Assembly: GCA_016932815.1 (NCBI GenBank)
Contig: JAFGCC010000025.1
Span: 71,133-126,735, forward strand
Direction of reading: 5' to 3'
Length of the DNA: 55,603 nucleotides
Source: Microcaldota archaeon
GTDB taxonomy: Archaea > Micrarchaeota > Micrarchaeia > Anstonellales > Bilamarchaeaceae
The translations under genes and the position numbers were made by a program. The notes under the pieces are model-generated. The model was not told where the DNA came from. It ran no database searches and saw only the letters and a program-made list of their open reading frames with translations. Shown here piece by piece: positions 25,341 to 33,859 of the stretch (position 1 is the stretch's first letter; each line of letters starts with the position of its first letter).

Positions 25341-27467
25341 CTAGCGGCTTTCGCCTTCTTCCCCGCTTTCGCTCCCAGACTCATCTTCCCCCTCCTCGTT
25401 TTTGGGCTCTCCCTTCCCCCCAGCCTTTGGGGAATCCGAAGAAGATTTCTTCTTGCCCCAGGATTCCTTGCTCTTGCACTTGGGGTCTATGCACATCTCA
25501 AAGCCCATCCTGCCCCTCCTAACGCGCACCCTTGCCATTCCGCAAACGGGGCAGCCGTCTTTGAGGCGGACAACCTGGGCGCCGTGCGGGAGCGGATAGA
25601 TGTTCCTGCAGTCGGGGTAGCCTGAGCACCCGATGAACTGGTTCCCGTTGCGGAGCCGTATTATGCGCAGGTTGTTCTCCTTGCACTTGGGGCAGGGGCC
25701 CATGTCGTTCTCCTTCTCCTCGGTCTCCCGCATTGCGGAGAGGAGCTCCTTGCCGATTCCCGCCTCGTGCTGCTTGAAGTCTTCTAGGATTCCCAGGAGG
25801 ACTTCCTTTCCTTCGCCTATCACTTCCTCCTTGGTGGTCTTTCCCTCGACTATCTGGTCCATGTCCTCTTCTATCTTCCGGGTTAGTTCGGGATTGAGGA
25901 TTTTGGGCGAGTATTTTCCTAAGACCTTCCACACGTGCATCCCGAAATCGGTGACCATTATGCTCTTTCCCGAAACGTAGTTCCGCTTAAAGAGGGTGTC
26001 CACGATTGTGGAGCGGGTTGCCTTGGTCCCAAGGCGGTTTTTCTCAAGCTCGGATATTATGCTAGCGGAAGTGTAGCGAGGGGGGGCCTTTGTCTGCTTC
26101 TTCTCCTTTTTCTTCTTTTCAATTGGCCCTTTTTCTCCCTTCTCAAATACGGGGAGCTCCCTTTCCTTCCCCTTGTAATAAGGATAAAAGTCAATCCAGT
26201 TCCTCTCGCCTATGCGCTCTCCTGAGGCCCTGAATTTCTCGCCCCCCGTTTCCGCAATAATCCTGGTGCTCTCAGCCTCCGCAGGGGGCGCGAACACCGA
26301 GAGGAACCTGCACACAATCAAGTCGTAGAGCTTTTTCTCCTTCCCTTCAAGCGGCTTATACATGCCCGTAGGGTGGATTGCCGGGTGCGCGGGGTCGGTT
26401 TTCTTGCCTTCAAGCGGCTTGTCCCATCCTTTTTGGAGGAGCCTGTCCGCCCTTGCAGTGTATTCGGGGTTGCCCGCAATCTTGCTTATGATTTTCTTTA
26501 GCCCGAGCTTTTCGGGCAGTTTCTGCGAGGAAGTCCTAGGATACGAAATAAGCGAGTTTTCATACAGCGATTGCGCGAGCGCGAGCGTTTGCGAGGGGCT
26601 TATCCCAAAGCATTTGTGCGCTTCCACCTGCAGTGAAGTGAGGTCAAATGGGGGGTAAGGGGGAATCTTGCGCGTGCGCTTCTCAACCGCCTCAATTAAT
26701 GCTTCGGAGGTTATAGACGAGTGCGCCTTGAGCGCGTCCTCCTCTTTCATGAACCTGTCTTTTTCGTGGATGAACTCGGTCCCCTTTACCCATATTTTTA
26801 CCTCCCAGTAGTCTTCCGGGACGAATTCGCGGATTGCCTTCTCCTTCTCGGATAGGATGCTAAGGGCCGGGCCCTGCACCCTTCCTATGCTCATGGTCTT
26901 GAACCCCCCCGCCTTCCTTACCGCGTTCATGAGCGCGCGGCTTAGGTTGATGCCGTAATACCAGTCAAGGACGTGTCGCGCTTCCCCAGCATTTACGTTG
27001 TCTATGTCCGGCTCGTTTGCCGCGTTTTCGTACGCTTCGCGAAGCTCTTCTGGGACCAATGAAGAGAACTTCATCCTCTTCCCGGGTTTCTTGCCGTAGC
27101 AGAAGCGGTAGACGTTGTAGCCGATTACAGAGCCCTCAATGTCGTAGTCGCAGGCAATCGTGCACATGTCCGCCTGTTTCCCAAGGGAAGTGAGCAGCTC
27201 CACGTAAGCCTTGGTGAATGCCGCCCCCTTGGACAATGCGTAGGAGGGCTTCCATTCTATGTCGAATACCGGGTATCCGCGGCTCCTTTTTTTCTCCGCG
27301 AGGTTGAACAAGTGGCCTACTGCGGGTGCAACCACGACTTTTTTGCCATCCACCTCGCATTCATAATAAGACACTTTGCCTTTCGCTTTCTGTTTTACGC
27401 TGTCCCCCCCGAGCGCTTTCGCGATTGTATGCGCGACTTTTGGCTTCTCCGCTACGATCAATTCCAT
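25341..27467 (-). CDS. topA: DNA topoisomerase I, type IA
   Basis: Relaxes negatively supercoiled DNA by single-strand passage. 708 residues. The Toprim domain starts MELIVAEKPKVAHTIAKAL with acidic residues in IACDYDIEGSVIGYN; the active-site Tyr is in SLISYPRTSSQKLP; GTKATRSTIVDTLFKR belongs to the core. Near the C-terminus are two zinc ribbons (CPKC...CSGYPDC and CPVCG...CIDPKC), then a charged disordered tail. I chose the ATG at 27467: a TATA box (TTTTATAAATT) lies about 30 nt upstream on the minus strand, giving an almost leaderless message. No reverse-gyrase helicase domain. Confidence 0.96.
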   Translation of the reverse strand: MELIVAEKPKVAHTIAKALGGDSVKQKAKGKVSYYECEVDGKKVVVAPAVGHLFNLAEKKRSRGYPVFDIEWKPSYALSKGAAFTKAYVELLTSLGKQADMCTIACDYDIEGSVIGYNVYRFCYGKKPGKRMKFSSLVPEELREAYENAANEPDIDNVNAGEARHVLDWYYGINLSRALMNAVRKAGGFKTMSIGRVQGPALSILSEKEKAIREFVPEDYWEVKIWVKGTEFIHEKDRFMKEEDALKAHSSITSEALIEAVEKRTRKIPPYPPFDLTSLQVEAHKCFGISPSQTLALAQSLYENSLISYPRTSSQKLPEKLGLKKIISKIAGNPEYTARADRLLQKGWDKPLEGKKTDPAHPAIHPTGMYKPLEGKEKKLYDLIVCRFLSVFAPPAEAESTRIIAETGGEKFRASGERIGERNWIDFYPYYKGKERELPVFEKGEKGPIEKKKKEKKQTKAPPRYTSASIISELEKNRLGTKATRSTIVDTLFKRNYVSGKSIMVTDFGMHVWKVLGKYSPKILNPELTRKIEEDMDQIVEGKTTKEEVIGEGKEVLLGILEDFKQHEAGIGKELLSAMRETEEKENDMGPCPKCKENNLRIIRLRNGNQFIGCSGYPDCRNIYPLPHGAQVVRLKDGCPVCGMARVRVRRGRMGFEMCIDPKCKSKESWGKKKSSSDSPKAGGKGEPKNEEGEDESGSESGEEGESR

Positions 27468-27646
27468 GGTTTGAGCATTAAGCAACCAAAGAATTTATAA
27501 AAGGCAGAGAATTACGGCGTAAAATGCCCCCCTCTCCGCGCAAAATCCCTAATATATTATACGGGAAACTGCCCCGGTTAATGGGAAAAAGAAGCCTCCA
27601 AACGCGCGGAAAACAAAATCCCCCATGCACCCTTTTGCAGGATTTA

Positions 27647-27721
27647 AGCCTCCTGGGGTATTTGAAACCCCGACCTCTCGCTTACAAGGCGAGCGCTCTA
27701 GCCAGGCTGAGCTAAGGAGGC
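27647..27721 (-). tRNA. tRNA-Thr (TGT)
   Basis: 75-nt cloverleaf on the minus strand. Acceptor GCCTCCT/AGGAGGC, discriminator T. D arm GCTC...GAGC, anticodon stem CTCGC/GCGAG with loop CTTGTAA giving anticodon TGT, T arm GGGGT-TTCAAAT-ACCCC. No intron, no encoded CCA. A TATA-like CGTTTTAAACG lies at 27747-27757, about 30 nt upstream. Confidence 0.96.
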
Positions 27722-27746
27722 GCAGTTTTCTTTTTTAGGGGGAGAA

Positions 27747-27757
27747 CGTTTAAAACG
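27747..27757. promoter_or_regulatory. Near-palindromic TATA element, tRNA-Thr and possible RNA
   Basis: CGTTTAAAACG reads as a TATA box on both strands. On the minus strand it fits tRNA-Thr; on the plus strand it would start a transcript near 27777 covering the hairpins at 27777-27869. Confidence 0.5.
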
Positions 27758-27776
27758 GTTCCCGGCGCGGGGCCTC

Positions 27777-27869
27777 TGTAGAAAAGAGGGCTGGCGCCCT
27801 GTTTCGGGTTTAGGGTTGCGGGTTTTGGGCCGGATACAAAACCCAGAACGCCGAACCCAAAACCTTTTT
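27777..27869 (+). ncRNA. Candidate structured RNA or attenuator
   Basis: In a 394-nt stretch without a gene (27722-28115), the plus strand can form two exclusive hairpins: GGGTTTTG (27820-27827) with CAAAACCC (27837-27844), or GGTTTTGGG (27821-27829) with CCCAAAACC (27856-27864). The second is followed at once by five T. Just upstream are CCTCT/AGAGG and GGCGC/GCGCC pairings. A TATA element stands about 26 nt before the proposed 5' end. This could be a short terminated RNA or the leader of the gene at 28116. Apart from a GGCGGAA/TTCCGCC hairpin near 28000 I see nothing else in the remaining part. Confidence 0.3.
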
Positions 27870-28115
27870 CGCCCCCATCATCCAGCATGATTTCTACAAA
27901 GCCCCTTCAAGCAAAAAGGATTTACTCCTCATGCGGCTTCCCATACCCATGCCGAACCATTTCCGGGACGAAAAATGCGCAAAAGGCAGCACATGGTGGC
28001 GGAATTTCGTTTCCGCCCTCCCATCAACCCAAGGGATGAGCGCCTCATCGCATTGTGCGCCCCCAACAAGGATTAAATTGTTTTCCTCCCCAAGGGGAAG
28101 GGAGAGGCGAAGCAA

Positions 28116-28910
28116 ATGGGAGAAGAACTCAAATTCGAAATGGACTACAAAGGGGAGAAGCACGGATTCTGCTACAGGCTGGATTCCGCTTCGGAGCAGG
28201 ACGTCGCGCACGCGGTATCCTCGGCATTGGAACTATCCAACGCCAAGGGATTCGAATTCGCGGGATTCAATTCCGCGATGATAGACAAGTTCGTCTCCTC
28301 AATCCCGGCAACCTCCGCCCCGAAGGCACTCTCGGACACTCCCACCTCCGAAATAAGGGCCCTCCTCAAGGATTCCTGCGGCAAGCTGGACAAGCTCACT
28401 CCCGCAGCCGAAGCGTATTTCTTCTACAAACTATTCTCCAAATACTCCCTCCCATGCCTTCCCGCCAAGGAGATGTTCCGCGGGAACCTCAAGGTGGAAA
28501 AAACACACCCCTCAGGGAAGATTGCCCTCCTTGCAAAATACAAGAGCTGGGTTGCAATCAAGAAGATGAGCATAGTGTCAAGCGTGCAGGACTACGAGGT
28601 GTCCGGAACCCTGTGCGCAATAAACGAAACGCTGGTGAAAAAAGCCTTTGATTTCTCCCAGATTGACCTTACCGCAATAGAAACCGAGGCGAAGAAGCTC
28701 ACAAAGGGGAAGCGCAAATCGTACCCCGCAATCGGGGAGGCGATTTCTTCGCTCCCGGAAAAGGGGAAAAGCGAAGTTGAAAATGCGTACCTCCTCTTCT
28801 CGATTCTAGGTGAATTCAAGGTGCGGCCTTTTGCGCACAGGGAGATGCTCTCCAAGCAGTACCCGGACATCAAGACGCCGAAACCACGGGGAAGGATGCC
28901 CAAGGCATAG
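28116..28910 (+). CDS. Uncharacterised cytosolic protein
   Basis: 264 residues with no family I recognise. No signal peptide or membrane helix. The first 30 residues look like beta strands (LKFEMDYKGEKHGFCYRLDS), the rest is mainly helical and Lys-rich, ending PRGRMPKA. GGGAGAGG lies about 8 nt before the ATG, and a TATA-like GGATTAAATTG at about 28068-28078. Codon use resembles the neighbours, so it looks resident. It stands alone between tRNA-Thr and a small membrane protein. Confidence 0.82.
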   Translation: MGEELKFEMDYKGEKHGFCYRLDSASEQDVAHAVSSALELSNAKGFEFAGFNSAMIDKFVSSIPATSAPKALSDTPTSEIRALLKDSCGKLDKLTPAAEAYFFYKLFSKYSLPCLPAKEMFRGNLKVEKTHPSGKIALLAKYKSWVAIKKMSIVSSVQDYEVSGTLCAINETLVKKAFDFSQIDLTAIETEAKKLTKGKRKSYPAIGEAISSLPEKGKSEVENAYLLFSILGEFKVRPFAHREMLSKQYPDIKTPKPRGRMPKA

Positions 28911-28989
28911 CCCTCGCGGCTCCTGTGGGTTACTGCCGCAGAACACTTATCCCAAGGGTTTTAGGTTTTGCGTTTTTTTGGGCTTTTGC

Positions 28990-29006
28990 TGAAAATATAT
29001 TTTTCA
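28990..29006. promoter_or_regulatory. Operator-like palindrome 1 upstream of 29125 gene
   Basis: TGAAAATATATTTTTCA, near-perfect palindrome. A close relative lies 60 nt downstream. Together they suggest a paired binding site for a dimeric regulator. Confidence 0.4.
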
Positions 29007-29049
29007 TTTATAAACAAATCAGGAATTTTCCGTTTTTCTTTAAAAAGGG

Positions 29050-29065
29050 TGAAAATATACTTTCA
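29050..29065. promoter_or_regulatory. Operator-like palindrome 2 upstream of 29125 gene
   Basis: TGAAAATATACTTTCA, part of a GTGAAA-ATATAC-TTTCAC inverted repeat, about 30 nt upstream of the TATA box (CTTTTTATTTTTT, 29094-29106) of the next gene. Confidence 0.4.
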
Positions 29066-29124
29066 CTTAATGCCCAACCTCCCCAACAATCTTCTTTTTA
29101 TTTTTTCCCCGCCCCAATAATCCC

Positions 29125-29505
29125 ATGGTAAAAGTCATCTGCTCCGAATGCGGGCAACAAATCATCCACAAAAAAGACCTTGCAGGGTGCAGGGGCCTGC
29201 TGGATTCCAAGCCCGTGTGCAGGAAATGCTACTTTGCGCGCATGGAAAAGCGCCCTATCTCGTTATACCGTGATTGGAGCCACCCTTCCATAATTGCCTT
29301 AATCGCTACCGGCTGCCTCGTTTCCGGAGGAGCCTTCCTGCTCTCGCTTGCGGGCATTTTGGCGGTGTTGTGGATGGGAATTTCCATGTCCCTGGTGCAG
29401 TGGGCACTTTCAATAGGCTTCATGCTGTTTTGCTTCTTGGTTTGCTGTAGCGTAATCCTTTCATGGGGAAGGCTATACTTCAAATACGGCCGCTACCTAA
29501 AATAA
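29125..29505 (+). CDS. Small membrane protein with N-terminal zinc ribbon
   Basis: 126 residues. The first 40 contain two Cys pairs, CSECG and CRKC, spaced like a treble-clef or zinc-ribbon knuckle. Two or three hydrophobic helices follow (IIALIATGCLVSGGAFLLSL, LAGILAVLWMGISMSL, FMLFCFLVCCSVIL) and a short basic end. The zinc ribbon is expected in the cytosol. A TATA box centred 26 nt before the ATG implies a leaderless mRNA, and two related palindromes lie upstream. Function unknown. Confidence 0.8.
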   Translation: MVKVICSECGQQIIHKKDLAGCRGLLDSKPVCRKCYFARMEKRPISLYRDWSHPSIIALIATGCLVSGGAFLLSLAGILAVLWMGISMSLVQWALSIGFMLFCFLVCCSVILSWGRLYFKYGRYLK

Positions 29506-29541
29506 TATGCGGACTTGCCCCTTCCTTGGAGCCGCCAACCC

Positions 29542-30006
29542 TCACTCCTTTAGAATCTCACCGGTTAGGGAAAGCGCCTTCCTCCCTTCGCCCCGGTTAA
29601 GCCCAATCAAAAATCCAATGTGCGCAAGCTCCTCCGCACTCCGAATTGAAGCCTCATCGTTTGCAAAGGACGCAACCGCAAAGGGAACAGAATGCTTAAT
29701 GCATGTTTTCGCAAAATTCCGCATCCGCTTAATATTAGTTGCGCGCTTTCCCCCGGAATTCCCAATGACGTCCGAGAAGTCCAATAGGAAGCAGGCTTCT
29801 TTCCCCTCAAAGCCGCGCACGAGCTCCAAATCCATGGGGTAGCCCTCAACTTTAATTAGGATTCTCCGGTTGCGCAATTTGAGCGCCTCCCCCACGCTAT
29901 CGACAAACCTGATTTTGGAAGAAACTGAATCCAAAAAGAAGAATGAAGAGAACCCGTATTCCTCCGGGTTCCCGCATTCAAACCTAAGAACGTCGAAGAG
30001 CTTCAT
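29542..30006 (-). CDS. rnp3: RNase P protein component 3 (Rpp30 homologue)
   Basis: 154-residue divergent Rpp30-type protein, a TIM-barrel-like subunit of archaeal RNase P that helps mature tRNA 5' ends. Supporting pieces are LRNRRILIKVEGYP, NIKRMRNFAKTCIKHSVPFA and the end SIRSAEELAHIGFLIG...ALSLTGEIL, which match the family's pattern. It overlaps the L15e gene by 4 nt; the L15e-Rpp30 pairing is a known archaeal arrangement. It is shorter than usual (often 200 or more residues), so the call rests partly on context. Confidence 0.75.
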   Translation of the reverse strand: MKLFDVLRFECGNPEEYGFSSFFFLDSVSSKIRFVDSVGEALKLRNRRILIKVEGYPMDLELVRGFEGKEACFLLDFSDVIGNSGGKRATNIKRMRNFAKTCIKHSVPFAVASFANDEASIRSAEELAHIGFLIGLNRGEGRKALSLTGEILKE

Positions 30007-30569
30007 ATTTTCTTGTACCTTCTGCTCACATGGTGCGCCTTGGCCTCTTTCTTCTTTGAGCGCCTGCGCGGCGCATCCGTGCCCTTCACCCTGTACCCGC
30101 GCCTCTTCTTGCCTGCGCTGGTAAGCCCCCTATAAGCCCTCCTCTTGTTCAGGTTGAGCCCGGTGCACAAGGTATCCACGAGGATGATTTCGAAGAACTT
30201 GTAGTTTCCGTCTTCACCTACGAGATACGAGTTGAGCACTTCCATATTAGTATATTTGCGGTTTGCTTTCTGCTCCGCCTGGCTCCTGAGCCCCACATCG
30301 GGCTGCACGTACAAATAAGCGTGTGCGGGGTTCCTTCCCTTGTGCGGGTTCGGCCTCCTCCTGCGCCCCTTTCCGACGCGGACGCGGACGACGACGTAGC
30401 CTTCCTTTGCCTTGTAGCCGAGGGTGCGTGCGCGCACTAGGTTGGATGGCCTGGAAACCTTGTTTACGACCGGTTCCCTCCTCCACTTGAAGATTTTCCC
30501 CTTTACGAGGTCTCCCCTTTCCTTCAATTCAGCCTGGTATGTCTCTCTCATATATTTGTATGCTCCCAT
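30003..30569 (-). CDS. rpl15e: 50S ribosomal protein L15e
   Basis: Archaeal/eukaryotic large-subunit protein, 188 residues. Begins MGAYKYMRETYQ, with RARTLGYKAKEGYVVVRVRV, the Arg-rich KGRRRRPNPHKGRNP, and LNLNKRRAYRGLTSAGKKRR. The start at 30569 follows AGGTGA; the open frame continues 25 codons upstream without family similarity. Followed by rnp3 in the same operon. Confidence 0.97.
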   Translation of the reverse strand: MGAYKYMRETYQAELKERGDLVKGKIFKWRREPVVNKVSRPSNLVRARTLGYKAKEGYVVVRVRVGKGRRRRPNPHKGRNPAHAYLYVQPDVGLRSQAEQKANRKYTNMEVLNSYLVGEDGNYKFFEIILVDTLCTGLNLNKRRAYRGLTSAGKKRRGYRVKGTDAPRRRSKKKEAKAHHVSRRYKKI

Positions 30570-30701
30570 ACTATTCACCTTTTTTACTTGGTTGCAAATT
30601 CCATTGAATTTACAACAGCGGACAAATTTTGCAAATTTATCCATTTAGCCGTTCAGGATACCACTCCCACATGCAGCCGTAGCACTTCTTAAGCGGAGAT
30701 A

Positions 30702-30711
30702 TGTTTAAAAA
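30702..30711 (+). promoter_or_regulatory. TATA box of the ATP synthase operon
   Basis: TGTTTAAAAA about 46 nt before the first ATG of the operon, giving a leader of roughly 20 nt. Confidence 0.55.
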
Positions 30712-30751
30712 GAGTTGGGCTTTAAGTTCCATTCTTTAGCGGTGTTCAACT

Positions 30752-31084
30752 ATGCAAGAGGAGAGCGGTTCGTTTACCAAAACGATTGAAAGCGTCAGGG
30801 CTGCCGAGAAAGAAGCCCTGAAGATAAAGGAAAGGGCAAATGAAGAATCCGAAGCGATTCTACTCTCTGGCAAAAAGGATGCAGAGAAACTCCGCCTAGA
30901 AGGCGAGGGGAAAGCCCTTGCGCTAAAAGACAAGCTAATTTCCGAAGGGAAAAAGTCCACCGAGTCGCAGGTAAACAAGATAATCTCCGCAGCAGAGAAG
31001 GATTCCGGGAAAATAAAGTCTGCAAAGGCGGGCTCGAAAACGGCTTCGTTCCTGATGGATTCTTTCTTAAATTCGTTTGAGTGA
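30752..31084 (+). CDS. atpH: A-type ATP synthase subunit H (peripheral stalk)
   Basis: 110 residues, almost wholly a charged coiled coil (AAEKEALKIKERANEESEAI) that pairs with subunit E to form the peripheral stalk of the archaeal ATP synthase. Position at the head of the operon, just before subunit I, is the normal one. Sequence of such stalks varies, so the identity rests on fold and context. Ends overlapping the first possible start of subunit I. Confidence 0.88.
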   Translation: MQEESGSFTKTIESVRAAEKEALKIKERANEESEAILLSGKKDAEKLRLEGEGKALALKDKLISEGKKSTESQVNKIISAAEKDSGKIKSAKAGSKTASFLMDSFLNSFE

Positions 31085-31089
31085 TTCCC

Positions 31090-32982
31090 ATGTTGCGCCC
31101 TGAAAAAATGCGGAAGGTCAGGCTGGTTGCAATCCGGTCGGTTTCCCACTCCCTCCTCTCCGAGCTCCACCGCATGGGGGCTGTTGAGATAAAACGCTTT
31201 GAATCCGAGGGGTTTGAATCCGGGAAGCCCGTCGAACTCTACGACAGCATTTCCTCCGAACTAACAAGGGTGCGCTCAATGAAGTCCGTGCTCGGGCTTG
31301 GGCGGGAATCTCCCCCAATTGTGGAGATGCCGCCTGAAGAAGCGCTTGCACTCTCCGGGGCGCTTGAGCTTCCCGAAGGGTTGCGGGAAAAGCGCACACA
31401 AATTGAAAACAACGAATCGAAAATCTCCTTTCTCGAATCCCGTCTTGAAGACGCAAAAAAACTCTCCAAATTCTCAACCGATTTTTCCAACCTCGATTCA
31501 GGCACACTCACTTTCTCGGTAGGGGAGCTTCCCTATGCAAAACTCGCATCCCTGCGCAAGCTCCTCTCCGGATACGGAATCGAGCACCACAGGGATGGGG
31601 GCTCCGCGGTTTTCGCAATTGCATATCCGCAGGATGATTCGAAGGTGGAAGATGCATTTGGCAAATGTGGGGTTTCGTTAATAGACACAGAGGGATTCAC
31701 CACTCCGGAAAAAACAGTGGAGGCCCTCAATTCCGAAATTGCAAGGATAGGGAGGGAAAACGCTTCGCTTGAAGCCGAGGTTTCAGCAACCTCCGCAAAA
31801 ATGGGCGGGGAAATCCTCAAAGCCGAAAGCGCACTTTCCCTGTGCGCAGAGCGCACCCTTATTACAAAGGAGATGGGCTTTGGCTCCCAGACCATGATTC
31901 TAGAAGGGTGGATAAAGGAAGCCGACCTTGGAAAACTAAAAAATACACTCAATTCCAAGTTCAGCGGCAAAGCTTACTTGGAAACTGTTTCCACAGGGGA
32001 GGAGCCCCCGGTTGTCCTAAACAACCCCGAATCCACCCACCCATTCCAATTCCTGGTCGAACTTTTCTCGCTTCCAAAAGCAAGCGAAATAGACCCCACC
32101 CTGGTCCTCCTGATAACAGTCCCCATAATATACGGGATGATGCTCGGGGACGTATTCTACGGGGTAATCTCGTTCCTCCTTGCAAGCTGGATTGTTGGCA
32201 AGATGAAAAAGGGCGGCCTCGGATACGGTGTTGCCTCAATCTGGAAGTTCTCCGCAATTGCGGGCATCATTTTCGGGCTAATCTTCGATGAATGGCTTGG
32301 GACTTCATCCTACCACATCCTCCAGATTCTTGGGGAGTGGGGAATCCTCAATTTAGCCGCGATGGGAATTACCGGCCCGCTTTATGCAGGCTTTTCGCGC
32401 TCCCACCAGGTATCCCTCCTAATTGGGATGTCCATACTCTTAGGAGTTGTGCACCTCGCACTCGGGTTCTTCTTAGGCGCGATGAATGAATGGCACCACA
32501 ACCGCAAGCACGCAATAGGCAAGCTTGCGTGGATTTTCATAGAAATCGGCGGGGTAATTGCGATAATGTCCCTGATGTTTGCAATCTTCCCCGAATCCGT
32601 GGGCTTTGCGGGGCTTGGGATACTGGTTGCGGCAATCGCGGTAGTTGCACTCACAGAAGGCCCAATCGGGCTAATCGAGCTTCCCGGGCTTGTGGGCAAC
32701 GTCCTCTCATATGCGAGGATTGCGGCAGTAGGCTTAGTCGGCGTGCTGCTTGCAGAACTAATAAACGATGCCTTTATCCCGCTTCCGGAGCAGGGATTGT
32801 TCTATGCAATCCTCATGCTTCCGATATTGCTCTTATTCCATGTATTAAACATCGGCCTGGCAATGGTGGAGTGCCTTGTCCAGGGCGGCCGTCTGAACCT
32901 AGTGGAGTTCTACTCCAAGTTCTTCTCTGGCGGCGGAAAAGAATTCACTCCATTCATGATGGGCGCCAAGCCCAAGCAATGA
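31090..32982 (+). CDS. atpI: A-type ATP synthase subunit I (stator, a-like)
   Basis: 630 residues. The N-terminal 330 are cytosolic, with two long coiled-coil stretches that hold the peripheral stalks. The C-terminal part has about seven membrane helices, including YGMMLGDVFYG and GNVLSYARIAAVGLVG with the conserved Arg that faces the rotor, and the family end GGRLNLVEFYSKFF. I use the ATG at 31090; a GTG three codons earlier overlaps the atpH stop. Confidence 0.95.
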   Translation: MLRPEKMRKVRLVAIRSVSHSLLSELHRMGAVEIKRFESEGFESGKPVELYDSISSELTRVRSMKSVLGLGRESPPIVEMPPEEALALSGALELPEGLREKRTQIENNESKISFLESRLEDAKKLSKFSTDFSNLDSGTLTFSVGELPYAKLASLRKLLSGYGIEHHRDGGSAVFAIAYPQDDSKVEDAFGKCGVSLIDTEGFTTPEKTVEALNSEIARIGRENASLEAEVSATSAKMGGEILKAESALSLCAERTLITKEMGFGSQTMILEGWIKEADLGKLKNTLNSKFSGKAYLETVSTGEEPPVVLNNPESTHPFQFLVELFSLPKASEIDPTLVLLITVPIIYGMMLGDVFYGVISFLLASWIVGKMKKGGLGYGVASIWKFSAIAGIIFGLIFDEWLGTSSYHILQILGEWGILNLAAMGITGPLYAGFSRSHQVSLLIGMSILLGVVHLALGFFLGAMNEWHHNRKHAIGKLAWIFIEIGGVIAIMSLMFAIFPESVGFAGLGILVAAIAVVALTEGPIGLIELPGLVGNVLSYARIAAVGLVGVLLAELINDAFIPLPEQGLFYAILMLPILLLFHVLNIGLAMVECLVQGGRLNLVEFYSKFFSGGGKEFTPFMMGAKPKQ

Positions 32983-33014
32983 GGATAAAAAACAAATAAA
33001 ACACAGGTGAAAAA

Positions 33015-33260
33015 ATGGCTGAAGAAAACGTAGAAATGGCAGCAGACGGACTTATTGCCCTCGCAGCTGGAGCGGCAATCGGAATTGGGGCAATAGCCAC
33101 GGGAATGGCGCAGGCCTCCATCGGTTCCAACGGAATGGGCGTACTGGCTGAGAAGCCCGAAGAGTTCACGAAAGTGCTCATCTGCCTTGCCCTCCCCGAA
33201 ACGATTGTGATTCTCGGTTTCGTGATTGCGTTCCTGCTCGTCGGACAAATTGGCGCTTGA
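33015..33260 (+). CDS. atpK: A-type ATP synthase subunit K (proteolipid ring)
   Basis: 81-residue single hairpin of two membrane helices. The first contains the Gly/Ala-rich AAGAAIGIGAIATGMAQA, the loop is SNGMGVLAEKPEEFTK, and the second carries the ion-binding Glu in LALPETIVILGF. One carboxylate per hairpin, so the ring has the same type as bacterial c rings. Whether H+ or Na+ is used is not decided; the Gln-containing Na+ signature is not obvious. AGGTGA precedes the ATG. Confidence 0.96.
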   Translation: MAEENVEMAADGLIALAAGAAIGIGAIATGMAQASIGSNGMGVLAEKPEEFTKVLICLALPETIVILGFVIAFLLVGQIGA

Positions 33261-33288
33261 ATAGCCCGTTCACATAAAAGGTGTGTGG

Positions 33289-33852
33289 ATGGACATAGGC
33301 CGCCTCACCTCCGGCATTCTTGCAGAAGCAAGAGCGGAGGCGAAAGCAATAACCGATGCCGCGAAGGCGGAAAAGAGCAGGACCCTAGACGAAGAGAAGC
33401 GCAAGGTTTCCCTCATGCTAGCAGGGGCAGAGGAGGAAGCCGGCAGGTTCGTTGCAGCCCAGGAGCGCGAACGCATCGCATGGGCAAAGCTGGAAGCAAA
33501 GAAAATCTCCGGAGAAGCCCGCGAGTTCGTAGTCCGCGACGCAATGGATATTCTCTACAAGCAGCTTGCCTCTTTCCGCAGGGATGCGAGGTACGGGAAC
33601 TTCCTCAATGCGCGCGTAGCTTCCGCTATCAGGGAGCTCTCCACCCCAAAACCTGTCGTGCACATCTGCAGGGGCGATTCGAAGCTCCTAAAAGGCGTGA
33701 ACGCGAAAGTGGTTGAGGACTTATCTGGAATGGGAGGCGCAATCGTGGAATCCGCCGACGGTTCTGTAAGGGTGGACTACACCCTGGAAACGCTGTTTGA
33801 AGACAAGCGGGAATTGCTCAGGAAGAAGGTATACGAGAGAATGTTCAGGTGA
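33289..33852 (+). CDS. atpE: A-type ATP synthase subunit E (peripheral stalk)
   Basis: 187 residues. The N-terminal half is an Ala/Glu/Lys coiled coil that pairs with subunit H; the C-terminal half is the globular cap that touches A/B (GGAIVESADGSVRVDYTLET). AGGTG lies five bases before the ATG at 33289; a GTG two codons earlier is in frame. Normal length. Confidence 0.95.
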   Translation: MDIGRLTSGILAEARAEAKAITDAAKAEKSRTLDEEKRKVSLMLAGAEEEAGRFVAAQERERIAWAKLEAKKISGEAREFVVRDAMDILYKQLASFRRDARYGNFLNARVASAIRELSTPKPVVHICRGDSKLLKGVNAKVVEDLSGMGGAIVESADGSVRVDYTLETLFEDKRELLRKKVYERMFR

Positions 33853-33859
33853 ATGCAAA

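Noticed and set aside
27894-28211. Minus-strand frame of 105 residues upstream of the 264-residue gene, and overlapping plus-strand frames
   Set aside because: They overlap the better supported gene at 28116, lack ribosome-binding sites and show no family pattern.
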